From positions 1 to 50,732 of the forward strand of contig CAJFQC010000017.1 in NCBI GenBank assembly GCA_904418845.1: 50,732 nucleotides of DNA, written 5' to 3'. Positions 8,839 through 17,251 of this stretch are shown here, one piece after another; within the stretch, counting starts at the first letter, position 1, and every line of letters begins with the position of its first letter. Source of the DNA: an uncultured Ruminococcus sp. (GTDB taxonomy: Bacteria > Bacillota > Clostridia > Lachnospirales > Lachnospiraceae). The notes below the pieces were generated by a model. That model was not told where the DNA came from. It ran no database searches and saw nothing but the letters and a program-made list of their open reading frames with translations. The position numbers and the translations under genes were made by a program.

Positions 8839-9480
8839 TTATCGTCTGTACTCACAGTCTGCTTTCCCGCACGCTTCGCATCCTGCCACAGGGCATCTCT
8901 CCTTCACCGGACTCGCTCCGATCAGGGCTGTCACAGATTTCGTAGGCGTCATCATAAAACTATCTGTCATGGTAAGCCCGATAGTCTTTGCGCAGTCAAG
9001 CATTCTCATGAGGGGCTGTTGGTATGTAATGTCAAAATCACCATATCCGGGACTGAACCGCGGCCTTAAATACAAACCTTCCCTTTCCAGCTCCACCCCA
9101 ATGGCAAGCTGCCTCTCATCGCAGTATTCTTCCAGAAGAACTGCCGCGCACGACTGAAAGACAACAGCCTCCGCCATATCTGATAAGGATACCCTGGCAA
9201 TCAGCCGGTCCGTTCCCGCACCCAGGGTCGCCCCGAAGAGTACAGCCTTCACACAGCCTTTTAAATTCCGACTGAGACTGTTGCTTTCTATCTCCATATT
9301 CCCAATAATGTTTTTGCCCTCCTCTGTCTGTTCAAGATTAAAAATGCGCCATACAGACTTTGGGGATATCGTCCGTTCTAATTTCGCGAACGCATCCTCA
9401 ATCAGCGCCAAAGTCTTCTCATCTGCCGCATTTCTTCCATATCCCAGATAGCGGACGGCCTCTTTCGTCCGTCTGTCCAT
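8839..9480 (-). CDS. Methionine synthase activation subunit (separate reactivation domain)
   Basis: 213 residues matching the stand-alone Met_synt_B12 activation domain. It binds AdoMet and re-methylates oxidised cobalamin on MetH. Recognisable parts are the N-terminal EAVRYLGYGRNAADE, the helix GATLGAGTD, and the core RFSPGYGDFDIT with the later MTPTKSVTALIG. The tail has a Cys-rich motif (CPVAGCEACGKADC), seen in the clostridial stand-alone forms and possibly a metal site. ATG 9480 is preferred over GTG 9525 because AGGAG lies 7 bases before it. Sits between metF and the short metH that lacks this domain, which strongly supports the role. Confidence 0.9.
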   Translation of the reverse strand: MDRRTKEAVRYLGYGRNAADEKTLALIEDAFAKLERTISPKSVWRIFNLEQTEEGKNIIGNMEIESNSLSRNLKGCVKAVLFGATLGAGTDRLIARVSLSDMAEAVVFQSCAAVLLEEYCDERQLAIGVELEREGLYLRPRFSPGYGDFDITYQQPLMRMLDCAKTIGLTMTDSFMMTPTKSVTALIGASPVKERCPVAGCEACGKADCEYRR

Positions 9481-9526
9481 CTTCTGTCTCCTGTGTTCAG
9501 CGCCGGCATATAAAGAGCGGTACACC

Positions 9527-10396
9527 TTACGCTTTTATGATCTCTGACAAGTTGCCCATAATCGCTGCCGCCACATCCGGCTTGTTCATCGTATAGATGT
9601 GGATATTCTTTACGCCGTTTGCCAGCAGATCGATAATCTGGTCTGTCGCATAGGCGATCCCCGCCTGTTTCATGGCAGCCGGAGAATCTCCGAACCGGTC
9701 CAGTATCGCAAGGAATCTCCGGGGAAATACGGTCCCTGACAACTCCTGGCTCCGTTTCATCTGTGAAGCGCTGGTAATAGGCATAATCCCCGGAAGCACC
9801 GGAGCCGTGATGCCTGCTTCCCGTATCCGGTAGAGGAAGTTATAATGAATATCATTATCAAAAAACATCTGCGTGGTCAGAAAATCAACCCCGCTGTCCA
9901 CCTTCTGTTTCAAATATCGGATATCATCTTCCTTGTGATCGTTCTCTACATGCCCCTCCGGGTAACACGCGGCACCGATACAAAAATCCCCATGCTTGCG
10001 GATCTCTTCCACCAGCTCATAGGCATAGCGGAAACGGTCTTTGTCCGGGAAGGACACATTCGGGGGGATATCCCCGCGCAGTGCGAGGATATTCTCTATT
10101 CCGAGTTCTTTTAAGTTTTTGATAACGCTGCGCACTTCCTCCTTTGTGGATGACGCGCAGGTCAGATGGGCAAGACTTAGAACGCCCAGATCATTCTTTA
10201 TATGCGAGGCGATCTTCGCAGTATTTTTGCTTGTGCCGCCGCCCGCCCCGTAGGTCACACTGATGAACGCGGGATCAAGCTTTGCCATCTCATCCGTTGC
10301 TGTGGCCACCTTGTCAAAGCCCTCGTCCGTCTTAGGCGGAAATACTTCAAAGGAAATATGTATCCCGTCTTTCTTTAGTCTGTCAATAATCTTCAT
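9527..10396 (-). CDS. metF: Methylenetetrahydrofolate reductase
   Basis: 289 residues, the usual length of the bacterial catalytic domain, an FAD-binding TIM barrel. Makes 5-methyl-THF, the methyl donor of the MetH encoded downstream. Family motifs visible are ISFEVFPPKTDEG at the N-terminus, VTYGAGGG, ALRGDIPP, and DFLTTQMFFD with PGIMPI. A clostridial partner such as MetV is not adjacent. The ATG has AGGAG about 12 bases upstream, a loose spacing. Gaps of 34 bases to glgA upstream and 46 to the activation subunit downstream suggest one transcript. Confidence 0.96.
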   Translation of the reverse strand: MKIIDRLKKDGIHISFEVFPPKTDEGFDKVATATDEMAKLDPAFISVTYGAGGGTSKNTAKIASHIKNDLGVLSLAHLTCASSTKEEVRSVIKNLKELGIENILALRGDIPPNVSFPDKDRFRYAYELVEEIRKHGDFCIGAACYPEGHVENDHKEDDIRYLKQKVDSGVDFLTTQMFFDNDIHYNFLYRIREAGITAPVLPGIMPITSASQMKRSQELSGTVFPRRFLAILDRFGDSPAAMKQAGIAYATDQIIDLLANGVKNIHIYTMNKPDVAAAIMGNLSEIIKA

Positions 10397-10430
10397 TCGG
10401 TAAAATTTCTCCTGTCATCTTCTGTCTTGT

Positions 10431-11879
10431 CTATTCTCCGATCAGTTCTCTGTAAAGATCTTCATACTGTTTCGCAGAGGTCTTCCATGAGAAATCCTGA
10501 CTCATTGCACGCTCTACGATCTTGTTCCAGTCTCTCTTTTTATCGTAGTAGATCCTCTCGGCATAACGGACAGTATTCAGCATTTCATGCGCATTGTAAT
10601 TGCAGAAGCTGAATCCTGTTCCGGTCTTTTCGTATTCATTGTACGGCTCTACCGTATCTTTAAGTCCGCCCGTCTCGCGCACGATCGGAAGTGTTCCGTA
10701 TCGAAGACTCATAAGCTGGCTCAGTCCGCATGGTTCGAACAGGGACGGCATCAGGAACGCGTCACAGGAAGCGTAAATCTTGTGTGACAGTTCATCAGAA
10801 TAATAGATATTCGCGGATACCTTTCCTGAATATTTCCATGCAAAGTGGCGGAACATATTCTCATACTTCACATCACCTGTTCCGAGGACGACGATCTGTA
10901 CTGCATCCTGGCAGAGCTCATCCATAATGTAGTCCACCAGATCAAAGCCTTTCTGGTCTGTCAGCCTGGATACCATACCGATAAGCATGGCCTTCGGATC
11001 TACGTCCAGTCCCAGCTCCTCCTGGAGCGCAGTCTTGTTTGCAGGCTTGTTCTTCCTGAAATTCTCGATTGTAAAGTTCTTTGTGATCCTCCAGTCCGAA
11101 GCCGGATTCCAGTCTTCGTAATCCAGTCCGTTCACGATGCCGCGCAGGTCTCCTGCTCTCGCGGACATCAGGCCGTCCAGCCCCTCCCCGTAGAACGGAG
11201 TCTTGATCTCCTCTGCATAGCTGTCGCTTACTGTGGTCACCTTGTCCGCATAAACAATACCGCCTTTTAACAGGTTGGCATCCTTATATGCTTCCATTTT
11301 ATCCGGCACGAAATAGTATTCCGGAAGTCCTGTGATTCCTCTGACTGTCTTCGTATCCCATACACCCTGAAACTTTAAGTTATGTATGGTCATCACTGAC
11401 TTGATCCCTCTGTAATATTCGCCGAGATATCTGAAATTATCCAGATATACCGGGATCAGTCCTGTCTGCCAGTCATGGCAGTGGATCAGGTCCGGACGGA
11501 ATCCGATCACAGGAAGGATGCTCAAAACTGCTTTTGAGAAAAATGCAAACTTTTCAATGTTCCACTTCGGATCACCGTCATAGGGAGCGAATCCGCTGAA
11601 ATAATGCTCATTATCGATAAAGTAGAAAGTAATATCATTGAGGACGGTCTTTAACACTCCTACATACTGATCCTGTCCGGCAATATCCATATAAAAATGA
11701 GTGACATATTCCAGTTTTTCTTTCCACTCCTGCTTCATACATGTATAGTTCGGAATCACCACGCGCACGTCGTACCGCTCTTTGTCAAAATTCTTCGGCA
11801 GAGAGCCCACAACATCCGCAAGGCCTCCCGTTTTGATAAATGGCACACATTCTGAAGAAGCAAATAAAATGTTTTTCAT
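10431..11879 (-). CDS. glgA: Glycogen synthase (ADP-glucose, GT5)
   Basis: 482 residues, normal length. Adds glucose from ADP-glucose to the growing alpha-1,4-glucan chain. Motifs: ADP-glucose loop KTGGLADVVGSLPK at residues 16-29, the HNLKFQGVW segment, and the C-terminal PSLFEPCGLSQLMSLRYG with the ETGGLKDTV loop. The start follows GGAGG at 9 bases, and a good sigma-A promoter lies 57 bases upstream of the ATG. No glgB, glgC or glgP is adjacent. Instead the gene leads directly into metF with no terminator, which is unusual. Confidence 0.96.
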   Translation of the reverse strand: MKNILFASSECVPFIKTGGLADVVGSLPKNFDKERYDVRVVIPNYTCMKQEWKEKLEYVTHFYMDIAGQDQYVGVLKTVLNDITFYFIDNEHYFSGFAPYDGDPKWNIEKFAFFSKAVLSILPVIGFRPDLIHCHDWQTGLIPVYLDNFRYLGEYYRGIKSVMTIHNLKFQGVWDTKTVRGITGLPEYYFVPDKMEAYKDANLLKGGIVYADKVTTVSDSYAEEIKTPFYGEGLDGLMSARAGDLRGIVNGLDYEDWNPASDWRITKNFTIENFRKNKPANKTALQEELGLDVDPKAMLIGMVSRLTDQKGFDLVDYIMDELCQDAVQIVVLGTGDVKYENMFRHFAWKYSGKVSANIYYSDELSHKIYASCDAFLMPSLFEPCGLSQLMSLRYGTLPIVRETGGLKDTVEPYNEYEKTGTGFSFCNYNAHEMLNTVRYAERIYYDKKRDWNKIVERAMSQDFSWKTSAKQYEDLYRELIGE

Positions 11880-11935
11880 ATTTACGGTCCTCCGTTTTCT
11901 TGCATTAATCGCCGCAAGGCATTTCGCTAGATCTT

Positions 11936-11964
11936 ATTATACCTTATTTCCGGCATAATGCAAA
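11936..11964 (-). promoter_or_regulatory. Sigma-A promoter of glgA
   Basis: TTTGCA (11964-11959) and a perfect TATAAT (11941-11936) are 17 bases apart on the minus strand. Probably drives glgA-metF-activation subunit-metH. Confidence 0.7.
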
Positions 11965-11980
11965 GCATTTTATCACATAA

Positions 11981-12014
11981 ACAGTTCAGCCATACAGTGT
12001 GCGTGCTGAACCGT
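11981..12014 (-). terminator. Stem-loop after spo0A
   Basis: A 10-bp stem with one mismatch (arms 12014-12005 and 11990-11981, core GTTCAGC/GCTGAAC) lies 8 bases after the spo0A stop. It is followed by TTTATGTG, a poor T tract, so termination may be partial. Confidence 0.5.
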
Positions 12015-12022
12015 TACGCCAC

Positions 12023-12820
12023 TCAGGCCGTGCCCCCGTGCTTGTACTCCAGCTGGATCGTATCTGCGATCAGCGCGATGAATTCTGAGTTCGTTGGTTT
12101 ACCTTTTCCGGTGCTCACTGTGTACCCGAACAATTCATCCAGGGTGTCCAGTTTTCCTCTGCTCCACGCCACCTCGATGGCATGCCGTATGGCCCTCTCC
12201 ACACGGCTGGAAGTCGTCTGGTACTTCTTTGCCACCGTAGGATACAGGATCTTTGTGATCGCGTTTAACACATCCATGTCGTTGACCGCCATGATGATCG
12301 CATCCCGCAGATAATGATACCCCTTGATATGCGCGGGAATCCCTATCTCATGGAGCATGTTTGTCACCCGGTTTTCCAGGCTTCCCTGCCTGACGCCCGG
12401 CGCCGGGCTTTCCTCTTCTTTCTTTTCGTTATTTCTTGCTGTTGTTCTTCTTACAGACTTTATTCGATCCAATAGCATATCGTTGTTGAACGGTTTCATG
12501 ATATAGTAATTAGCGCCTTTGTTGAAGGCGTCTTCTGTAATTCTCTCCTGGCCCACTGCTGTGACCACGATAAAATACGGCCGCTTGTCGGCAGCCTGAC
12601 TGCGGTTCATCTGCTCCATGACCGTCAGCCCGTCCATTTTCGGCATGATCAGATCCAGTAGGACAACATCGGGCTGTCTTTCCCTGATGATCTGACACAT
12701 CTCTTCGCCATTTTTAGCCTTGCCAACCAAGTCAAGATCCTTGTCAGTACTGATGATCTCGCCAAGCATGTCGAGAATCTTCTGGTTGTCGTCGGCAATG
12801 GCAACACTCAAATGTTCCAT
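12023..12820 (-). CDS. spo0A: Sporulation master regulator Spo0A
   Basis: 265 residues. A receiver domain with the phosphorylation site Asp56 ([13 protein letters not shown]) and a C-terminal Spo0A DNA-binding domain with the signature [19 protein letters not shown] and the recognition-helix region [20 protein letters not shown]. When phosphorylated it binds 0A boxes to switch cells from growth to sporulation. The ATG is preceded by AAGGGAG. It has its own promoter between spoIVB and the ATG and nearby 0A-box-like sites, which suggests autoregulation. Order spoIVB-spo0A is the same as in Bacillus and most Clostridia. Confidence 0.98.
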   Translation of the reverse strand: MEHLSVAIADDNQKILDMLGEIISTDKDLDLVGKAKNGEEMCQIIRERQPDVVLLDLIMPKMDGLTVMEQMNRSQAADKRPYFIVVTAVGQERITEDAFNKGANYYIMKPFNNDMLLDRIKSVRRTTARNNEKKEEESPAPGVRQGSLENRVTNMLHEIGIPAHIKGYHYLRDAIIMAVNDMDVLNAITKILYPTVAKKYQTTSSRVERAIRHAIEVAWSRGKLDTLDELFGYTVSTGKGKPTNSEFIALIADTIQLEYKHGGTA

Positions 12821-12870
12821 TCTCTTCTCTCCCTTAGATCCGAGAATCCTGTCTGAAACGCCACTCGATT

Positions 12871-12900
12871 ATTATATATTGTGCAAGATTGCAGAATCAA
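12871..12900 (-). promoter_or_regulatory. Sigma-A promoter of spo0A
   Basis: TTGATT (12900-12895) and TATAAT (12876-12871) are 18 bases apart on the minus strand in the 95-base gap after spoIVB. The ATG is 50 bases beyond the -10 element. Confidence 0.65.
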
Positions 12901-12915
12901 GGAGATTTTGTAGCT

Positions 12916-14025
12916 CTAATTCGACACATTATTCGACGTTTCAGATATTTCGACTTGGTTCAACATATTTTCAATAAAAATGCCATATCCCATTGTCGAA
13001 TCCTGTACGAACACATGTGTCACTGCTCCGATCAGTTTACCGTTCTGGATAATTGGACTGCCGCTCATCCCCTGTATAATTCCTCCTGTCTTTTCAAGCA
13101 ATTCCGGATCTGTCACCTGGATCACCAGTCCTTTATTTATCTCTGCGCCTGAGGTGTCGATATCTGTCACTTGGATATCATACTCTTTGAGTTCATTGTC
13201 GATAAAGCAGCGGATCGTTGCGGGTCCTGTCTCGATTTCTTCTTTCTTCGCCGTCTCGATAGGAATCTGCTCCTCGAACAGCTCATCAATCCGATCGATA
13301 GTCCCGTAAATGCCTGCCTCTGTGTTTTTATCAATGCTCCCAAGCACATTGTAATTATTATACACAATGATCCCTTCCATGCTCCCGGGAGAGCCGTCGA
13401 TCCCCCGGATGACATCCTGAATACTGGTGCGGTATACCGTCCCGTCGGAAATATCCATAAGACCGTTGGTATCTGCGTCATGTATCCCATGCCCCAGCGC
13501 TCCGAAGCGGCTCTGTTCTGTAAGAAACGTGACCGTGCCTAAGCCCTGGACATTATCTCTGACCCAGATACCGAGCCGATATTCTCCGGGCGTGTACTCA
13601 ACAGGAGTGATCTTGATATCCACATCCTCATCTCCCCGCCGGATGGTAAGGATGACTTTGTCCCCGTCGATCGCCGACACTGCCTCAAGAAGTTCCTTCT
13701 TCCCTGATATCTCCCTGTGATCGACCGCCGTGATATAGTCACCGGAATGAACCAGATCAGACGCCGGTTCATATTCTCTCCCGTCGATTCCTTTTACCCG
13801 CTCTGTATTAAGCACCATCACACCGTCCGTCTCCATATAGATCCCTACCGGCATCCCGCCCAGCAGGACTGTATCGCTGCCCGCCGCATCTGTACTGACT
13901 TCAGTCTGTTCCAGGAGCAGATCGCTTTTGTATGCCTGCGCATAATGTCCACCCGCAGCACCCGCAAGGAGGACAAGAAAGAGGATCAGAAGTGCACTTG
14001 TCCTGTATTTCGGGCTTTCTGTCAT
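12916..14025 (-). CDS. spoIVB: SpoIVB signalling protease (S55)
   Basis: 369 residues. Forespore-made serine protease that crosses the inner forespore membrane and cuts SpoIVFA, releasing pro-sigma-K processing. One N-terminal membrane segment (about 10-26), a PDZ domain (about 55-140, HSGDYITAVD), then the S55 catalytic domain with His179 in ALGHGIHD and Ser323 in GMSGSPI. The ATG has AAAGGA at about 10 bases. It lies between recN and spo0A as in other spore formers. The last codons double as the 0A-box cluster for spo0A. A clear sigma-G/F promoter was not identified upstream. Confidence 0.95.
   Translation of the reverse strand: MTESPKYRTSALLILFLVLLAGAAGGHYAQAYKSDLLLEQTEVSTDAAGSDTVLLGGMPVGIYMETDGVMVLNTERVKGIDGREYEPASDLVHSGDYITAVDHREISGKKELLEAVSAIDGDKVILTIRRGDEDVDIKITPVEYTPGEYRLGIWVRDNVQGLGTVTFLTEQSRFGALGHGIHDADTNGLMDISDGTVYRTSIQDVIRGIDGSPGSMEGIIVYNNYNVLGSIDKNTEAGIYGTIDRIDELFEEQIPIETAKKEEIETGPATIRCFIDNELKEYDIQVTDIDTSGAEINKGLVIQVTDPELLEKTGGIIQGMSGSPIIQNGKLIGAVTHVFVQDSTMGYGIFIENMLNQVEISETSNNVSN
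12920..12955 (-). promoter_or_regulatory. Three 0A-box-like sites upstream of spo0A
   Basis: The 0A-box consensus is TGTCGAA. On the minus strand there is a perfect copy at 12926-12920 and two six-of-seven copies, CGTCGAA at 12938-12932 and AGTCGAA at 12955-12949. They lie inside the last 13 codons of spoIVB and 20-60 bases upstream of the spo0A -35 element. Repetition in the right place suggests Spo0A-P autoregulation, but the same bases also encode spoIVB residues. Confidence 0.55.
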
Positions 14026-14071
14026 ACTTCCACATCCTTTCTTTTGTATTTCATTCCTAAACCCTGAACAA

Positions 14072-14187
14072 AGAGTTCCGTAGACGGAACTCTCGCACCG
14101 GGCGCGGTCGCTTTAGCGACAGAGTTCCTGTTCGCACTGCTTTTTCTGCCACAGGCTGTTACGCAGGGCTGTTCTGTGACAGAAAAA
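14072..14187. repeat. Cluster of three inverted repeats between recN and spoIVB
   Basis: In 116 bases there are AGAGTTCCGT/ACGGAACTCT (14072-14093), GTCGCT/AGCGAC (14107-14120), and a 14-bp arm pair with one mismatch (14141-14154 with 14174-14187). AGAGTTCC also recurs as a direct repeat at 14121. No open frame is supported. With the recN terminator that follows, the whole gap is hairpins; it may be a short interspersed repeat. Confidence 0.6.
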
Positions 14188-14217
14188 AGAAACGGATACA
14201 TGCGCCGTATCCGTTTC
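14183..14217 (-). terminator. Intrinsic terminator of recN
   Basis: A perfect 11-bp stem GAAACGGATAC/GTATCCGTTTC with a 7-base loop is followed on the minus strand by TTTTTT, 36 bases after the recN stop. This separates the nusB-recN cluster from spoIVB. Confidence 0.85.
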
Positions 14218-14252
14218 TAGTATGTGTAGGTTCTGACTGTTTCACACTGGTA

Positions 14253-15929
14253 TTATGTTTCACTCTTTGCCATTTCTTTCATCTCTCTGGCACTTTTTAC
14301 AATATGCTCCGTCACACTGGCTCCGCCCAGAAGCCTGGCCAGCTCACCGATGGACTGTTCTTCATTGAGAAGACTGATCTCTGTCTTGACCGTGCCGTCC
14401 CCGGTTTCTTTTTTAATTAAAAAATGAACGTCCGCTGCTGCGGCGATCTGAGGAAGGTGAGTGATGCAGATGACCTGCCGGCTCTTTCCGATGAGACGCA
14501 GCTTTTCCGCCACTTTTCCGGCTGTGATGCCGGATATCCCGGCGTCGATCTCATCAAAAATCAGCGTGGGCGTATCTTCCTCATTAGCAAGCACTGTCTT
14601 GACAGCCAGCATGATGCGGGAAAGCTCGCCGCCGGAAGCAATATTTCCAAGCGCTTTCAAAGGCTCGCCCGGATTTAACGCCAGATAGAACTCAGCCTCA
14701 TCCCGCCCGTTTGCGGAAAAATGTCCTGTATCTGTGAGACGCAGTTCCAGTCTTGTGTCCAGGAAATTAAGCTCCGACATCTGCGCGCAGATCGCCTCTG
14801 AAAAAACAGAAGCATTTTTTTCGCGGATCTGGCGCAGTTTATCCGAAGCGTCCTGAACTGCTGCCAGAGCATGTTCTTTTTTCTCTCTTAACTTATCCCT
14901 GAACGAATCATAATCTTTCAGTTCTTCTATTCTCTGCTTTTTTTCTTCACAGTATGTCAGGACATCGCTGACAGAATTTCCGTATTTTGCTTTTAAATGA
15001 TTTAAAATATTGAGCCTGTCTTCTGTCTCCTTAAACTCATCCCCGGAAAACTCAAAGCTTTTCGCGTACTCAGACAGTTCCCGGTTAAAATCGTTGAGCA
15101 GACTGTCCGCGTCGAGAAGCTGGCTGTAAAGCCGGGCTCCTGTCTCATCAAACTCGGCTGCTTCCTGAAAGGCACGAATAGCGCGGCTTAAGCAGTCACT
15201 TGCATTCGCGCCTGCATCCTCGCATGTATAGCGGTAGGTCTCCCCGACTGCCTCCGTAATCTTCCGGCTCTCCGCCATCCTGCGGTAGATCTCTTCCAGC
15301 TCCTCGTCCTCTCCCGGCACAGGGGCTGCCTCCTCGATCTCATTGACCTCGAACTCCGCAAGCGAAAGTTCTCTTCTTCGGCTCTCTTCGTCAAGGGATG
15401 CTTCTTCCTCCTGACGGCAGACCTCCTGAAAGACACGGTAACTCCTTGCCATCTCCTCTTTGACTGGATGAATCTCTTCTCCCGCATAGAGGTCCAGCAG
15501 AGCAAGATGGTTCTTCTTATGAAGAAGAGTCTGGTTGTCGTGCTGGCCATGGATGTCGATGAGCATGCTGGCCACGTCTTTGAGTGTCGCCATGCTCACA
15601 GTCTCCCCATTGATCCTGCTCACGCTCCGTCCCTCCATAAGCCTGCGGCTCAGAGTGATCATCCCGTCTTCCGGGAAAATGTCAAGAGCCTCCAGTTTTT
15701 TCTTAAGTTTCTTGTCATCGGCGGAAAATGTCAGCTCCACCAGCCCGCTCCCGGCACCGTTTCGCAGCATATCTGCCGTGTATCTCGCCCCGAGCGCCAG
15801 TCCGACCGAACCGAGAAGGATGGATTTGCCCGCTCCCGTCTCCCCGGTCAGAATATTGAGTCCGGGCCCCAGATCAATCTCCGCCTCATCGATGAGTGCC
15901 AGATTTTTCACATGAAGATTGTGTAACAT
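14253..15929 (-). CDS. recN: DNA repair protein RecN
   Basis: 558 residues. SMC-like ATPase that gathers broken DNA ends in recombinational repair. The Walker A motif GETGAGKS lies at about residues 29-36, the middle is coiled coil, the ABC signature is GGELSRIMLA and Walker B is LIFDEIDAGISG near the C-terminus. The ATG at 15929 (MLHNLHVKNLAL) is the family start and has AAGGAG before it; the longer open frame lacks support. The ribosome site lies inside the end of argR, so the two are translationally close. The recN-argR order is standard for Firmicutes. Confidence 0.96.
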   Translation of the reverse strand: MLHNLHVKNLALIDEAEIDLGPGLNILTGETGAGKSILLGSVGLALGARYTADMLRNGAGSGLVELTFSADDKKLKKKLEALDIFPEDGMITLSRRLMEGRSVSRINGETVSMATLKDVASMLIDIHGQHDNQTLLHKKNHLALLDLYAGEEIHPVKEEMARSYRVFQEVCRQEEEASLDEESRRRELSLAEFEVNEIEEAAPVPGEDEELEEIYRRMAESRKITEAVGETYRYTCEDAGANASDCLSRAIRAFQEAAEFDETGARLYSQLLDADSLLNDFNRELSEYAKSFEFSGDEFKETEDRLNILNHLKAKYGNSVSDVLTYCEEKKQRIEELKDYDSFRDKLREKKEHALAAVQDASDKLRQIREKNASVFSEAICAQMSELNFLDTRLELRLTDTGHFSANGRDEAEFYLALNPGEPLKALGNIASGGELSRIMLAVKTVLANEEDTPTLIFDEIDAGISGITAGKVAEKLRLIGKSRQVICITHLPQIAAAADVHFLIKKETGDGTVKTEISLLNEEQSIGELARLLGGASVTEHIVKSAREMKEMAKSET

Positions 15930-15937
15930 ACTGCTCC

Positions 15938-16396
15938 TTATTCTCCTTTTGAAACGATCTTGCGAATCTTGTCCATAACTGCCGCTGTATCTTCCACCGT
16001 GCGGATCGCGCACATGATAGTGTCATCACCCGCGATACACCCGACAACCTCGTTCCATTTCATTGCATCCACTGCTGCGGCCACTGCCATTGCCATGCCG
16101 GACACGGTCTTGATGACAAGGATATTCTGCGCCATATCCATGGACACATATCCGTCCCTGAGGACGCGTATATATTTCTCGCTCATCTCCGGCTCTTCCT
16201 GTCTGTGGATCATGTATCTCTGCTTTCCGCCGCTTACGGATACCTTTGTAAGTTTTAAGTCTCGTATATCTCTGGAAACGGTGGCCTGTGTCACCTTAAA
16301 TCCGGCGCTGTTTAAATATTCCGCCAGTTCCTCCTGTGTCTCGATATCATATTGGCTGATAAGTTCAATGATCTTTGCATGCCGGCTGACTTTCAT
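15938..16396 (-). CDS. argR: Arginine repressor ArgR/AhrC
   Basis: 152 residues. N-terminal winged helix (SRHAKIIELISQYDIETQEEL, AGFKVTQATVSRDI) that binds ARG boxes, and a C-terminal hexamerisation and arginine-binding domain with the acidic GDDTIMCAIR motif. Controls arginine synthesis and breakdown. No arg genes are in the window, so it acts elsewhere. Starts 4 bases after the nadK stop with AAAGGA as ribosome site, and runs into recN. Confidence 0.95.
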   Translation of the reverse strand: MKVSRHAKIIELISQYDIETQEELAEYLNSAGFKVTQATVSRDIRDLKLTKVSVSGGKQRYMIHRQEEPEMSEKYIRVLRDGYVSMDMAQNILVIKTVSGMAMAVAAAVDAMKWNEVVGCIAGDDTIMCAIRTVEDTAAVMDKIRKIVSKGE

Positions 16397-16400
16397 CTTT

Positions 16401-17234
16401 CTAATTTCCTTTCATCTTGTTGCGCATTGTCTTCATAAAACTCTCCTGGCTCATCCTGACAAACTTGGCGGTCTGCTCTGCCCGTCTGATACAGACTCTC
16501 TCTCCGGTGACAAGGGTGGTCTGCTCTGTACCGTCAAAACAGAGCGCCACCTGCTCCTGTCTGCCGTAGCGCCCTTCACACACCTCTACCTCGATGCTGT
16601 CCTCTGCTGAGAGCACCACGCTGCTTGTGTTAAGAGCGTGGGAACAGATCGGGGTGACCACGATCATCTGGGCCGTGGGCTCTACCACCGGGCCGCCCGC
16701 TGACAGATTATATCCTGTGCTCCCTGTAGGAGTGGAGATGATCACACCGTCCGCATGGTAAGTGTTCAAGAGCGTTCCGTTTACATATACGTTGAAACTG
16801 ACGATGCGCACTTTTCCTTCCCTTGCCAGGACAACATCATTCATAGCGATGTCCTTTCTGGAGCTGCGGAAGATCCCTTCCAGCATCATTCGCTCCTCGA
16901 TATCCGGTGTCCCCTCAAAAAGACGGTCCAGCGCCGGCTGGAAATCCTTTAATTCCACATCGGTGAGATAGCCGAGCGTTCCCAGATTTATCCCCAGCAG
17001 CGGAAGCGACCTTTCCCCCAGATCCCGGACCGCGCGGATAAATGTCCCGTCTCCTCCGAGGACAAGTCCACACTGCGCCGCCTCTGGAACTGTGCCGGGC
17101 AGGATATGCCCCTCTCCGTCCTTCTCCGAGAGATAACATTTCTTTCCATGGCTCTCTATATAATCGCGTATCTCGTTTGTGATCTTATAATCCTGATCTT
17201 TCAGTTTATTCGTAATGATATAAAATTGATCCAT
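16401..17234 (-). CDS. nadK: NAD kinase
   Basis: 277 residues. Phosphorylates NAD to NADP. Has the diphosphate-binding GGDGTFIRA motif, GINLGTLGYLTD, and the NE/D-like ALNTSS and TPTGSTGYNLSAGGP region that forms the NAD site. The ATG has AGAGGT nearby. Lies between tlyA and argR, 18 bases from tlyA, as in other Clostridia, and is read as part of the nusB-recN operon. Confidence 0.95.
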   Translation of the reverse strand: MDQFYIITNKLKDQDYKITNEIRDYIESHGKKCYLSEKDGEGHILPGTVPEAAQCGLVLGGDGTFIRAVRDLGERSLPLLGINLGTLGYLTDVELKDFQPALDRLFEGTPDIEERMMLEGIFRSSRKDIAMNDVVLAREGKVRIVSFNVYVNGTLLNTYHADGVIISTPTGSTGYNLSAGGPVVEPTAQMIVVTPICSHALNTSSVVLSAEDSIEVEVCEGRYGRQEQVALCFDGTEQTTLVTGERVCIRRAEQTAKFVRMSQESFMKTMRNKMKGN

Positions 17235-17251
17235 ACCGTACCTCTGTCGTC

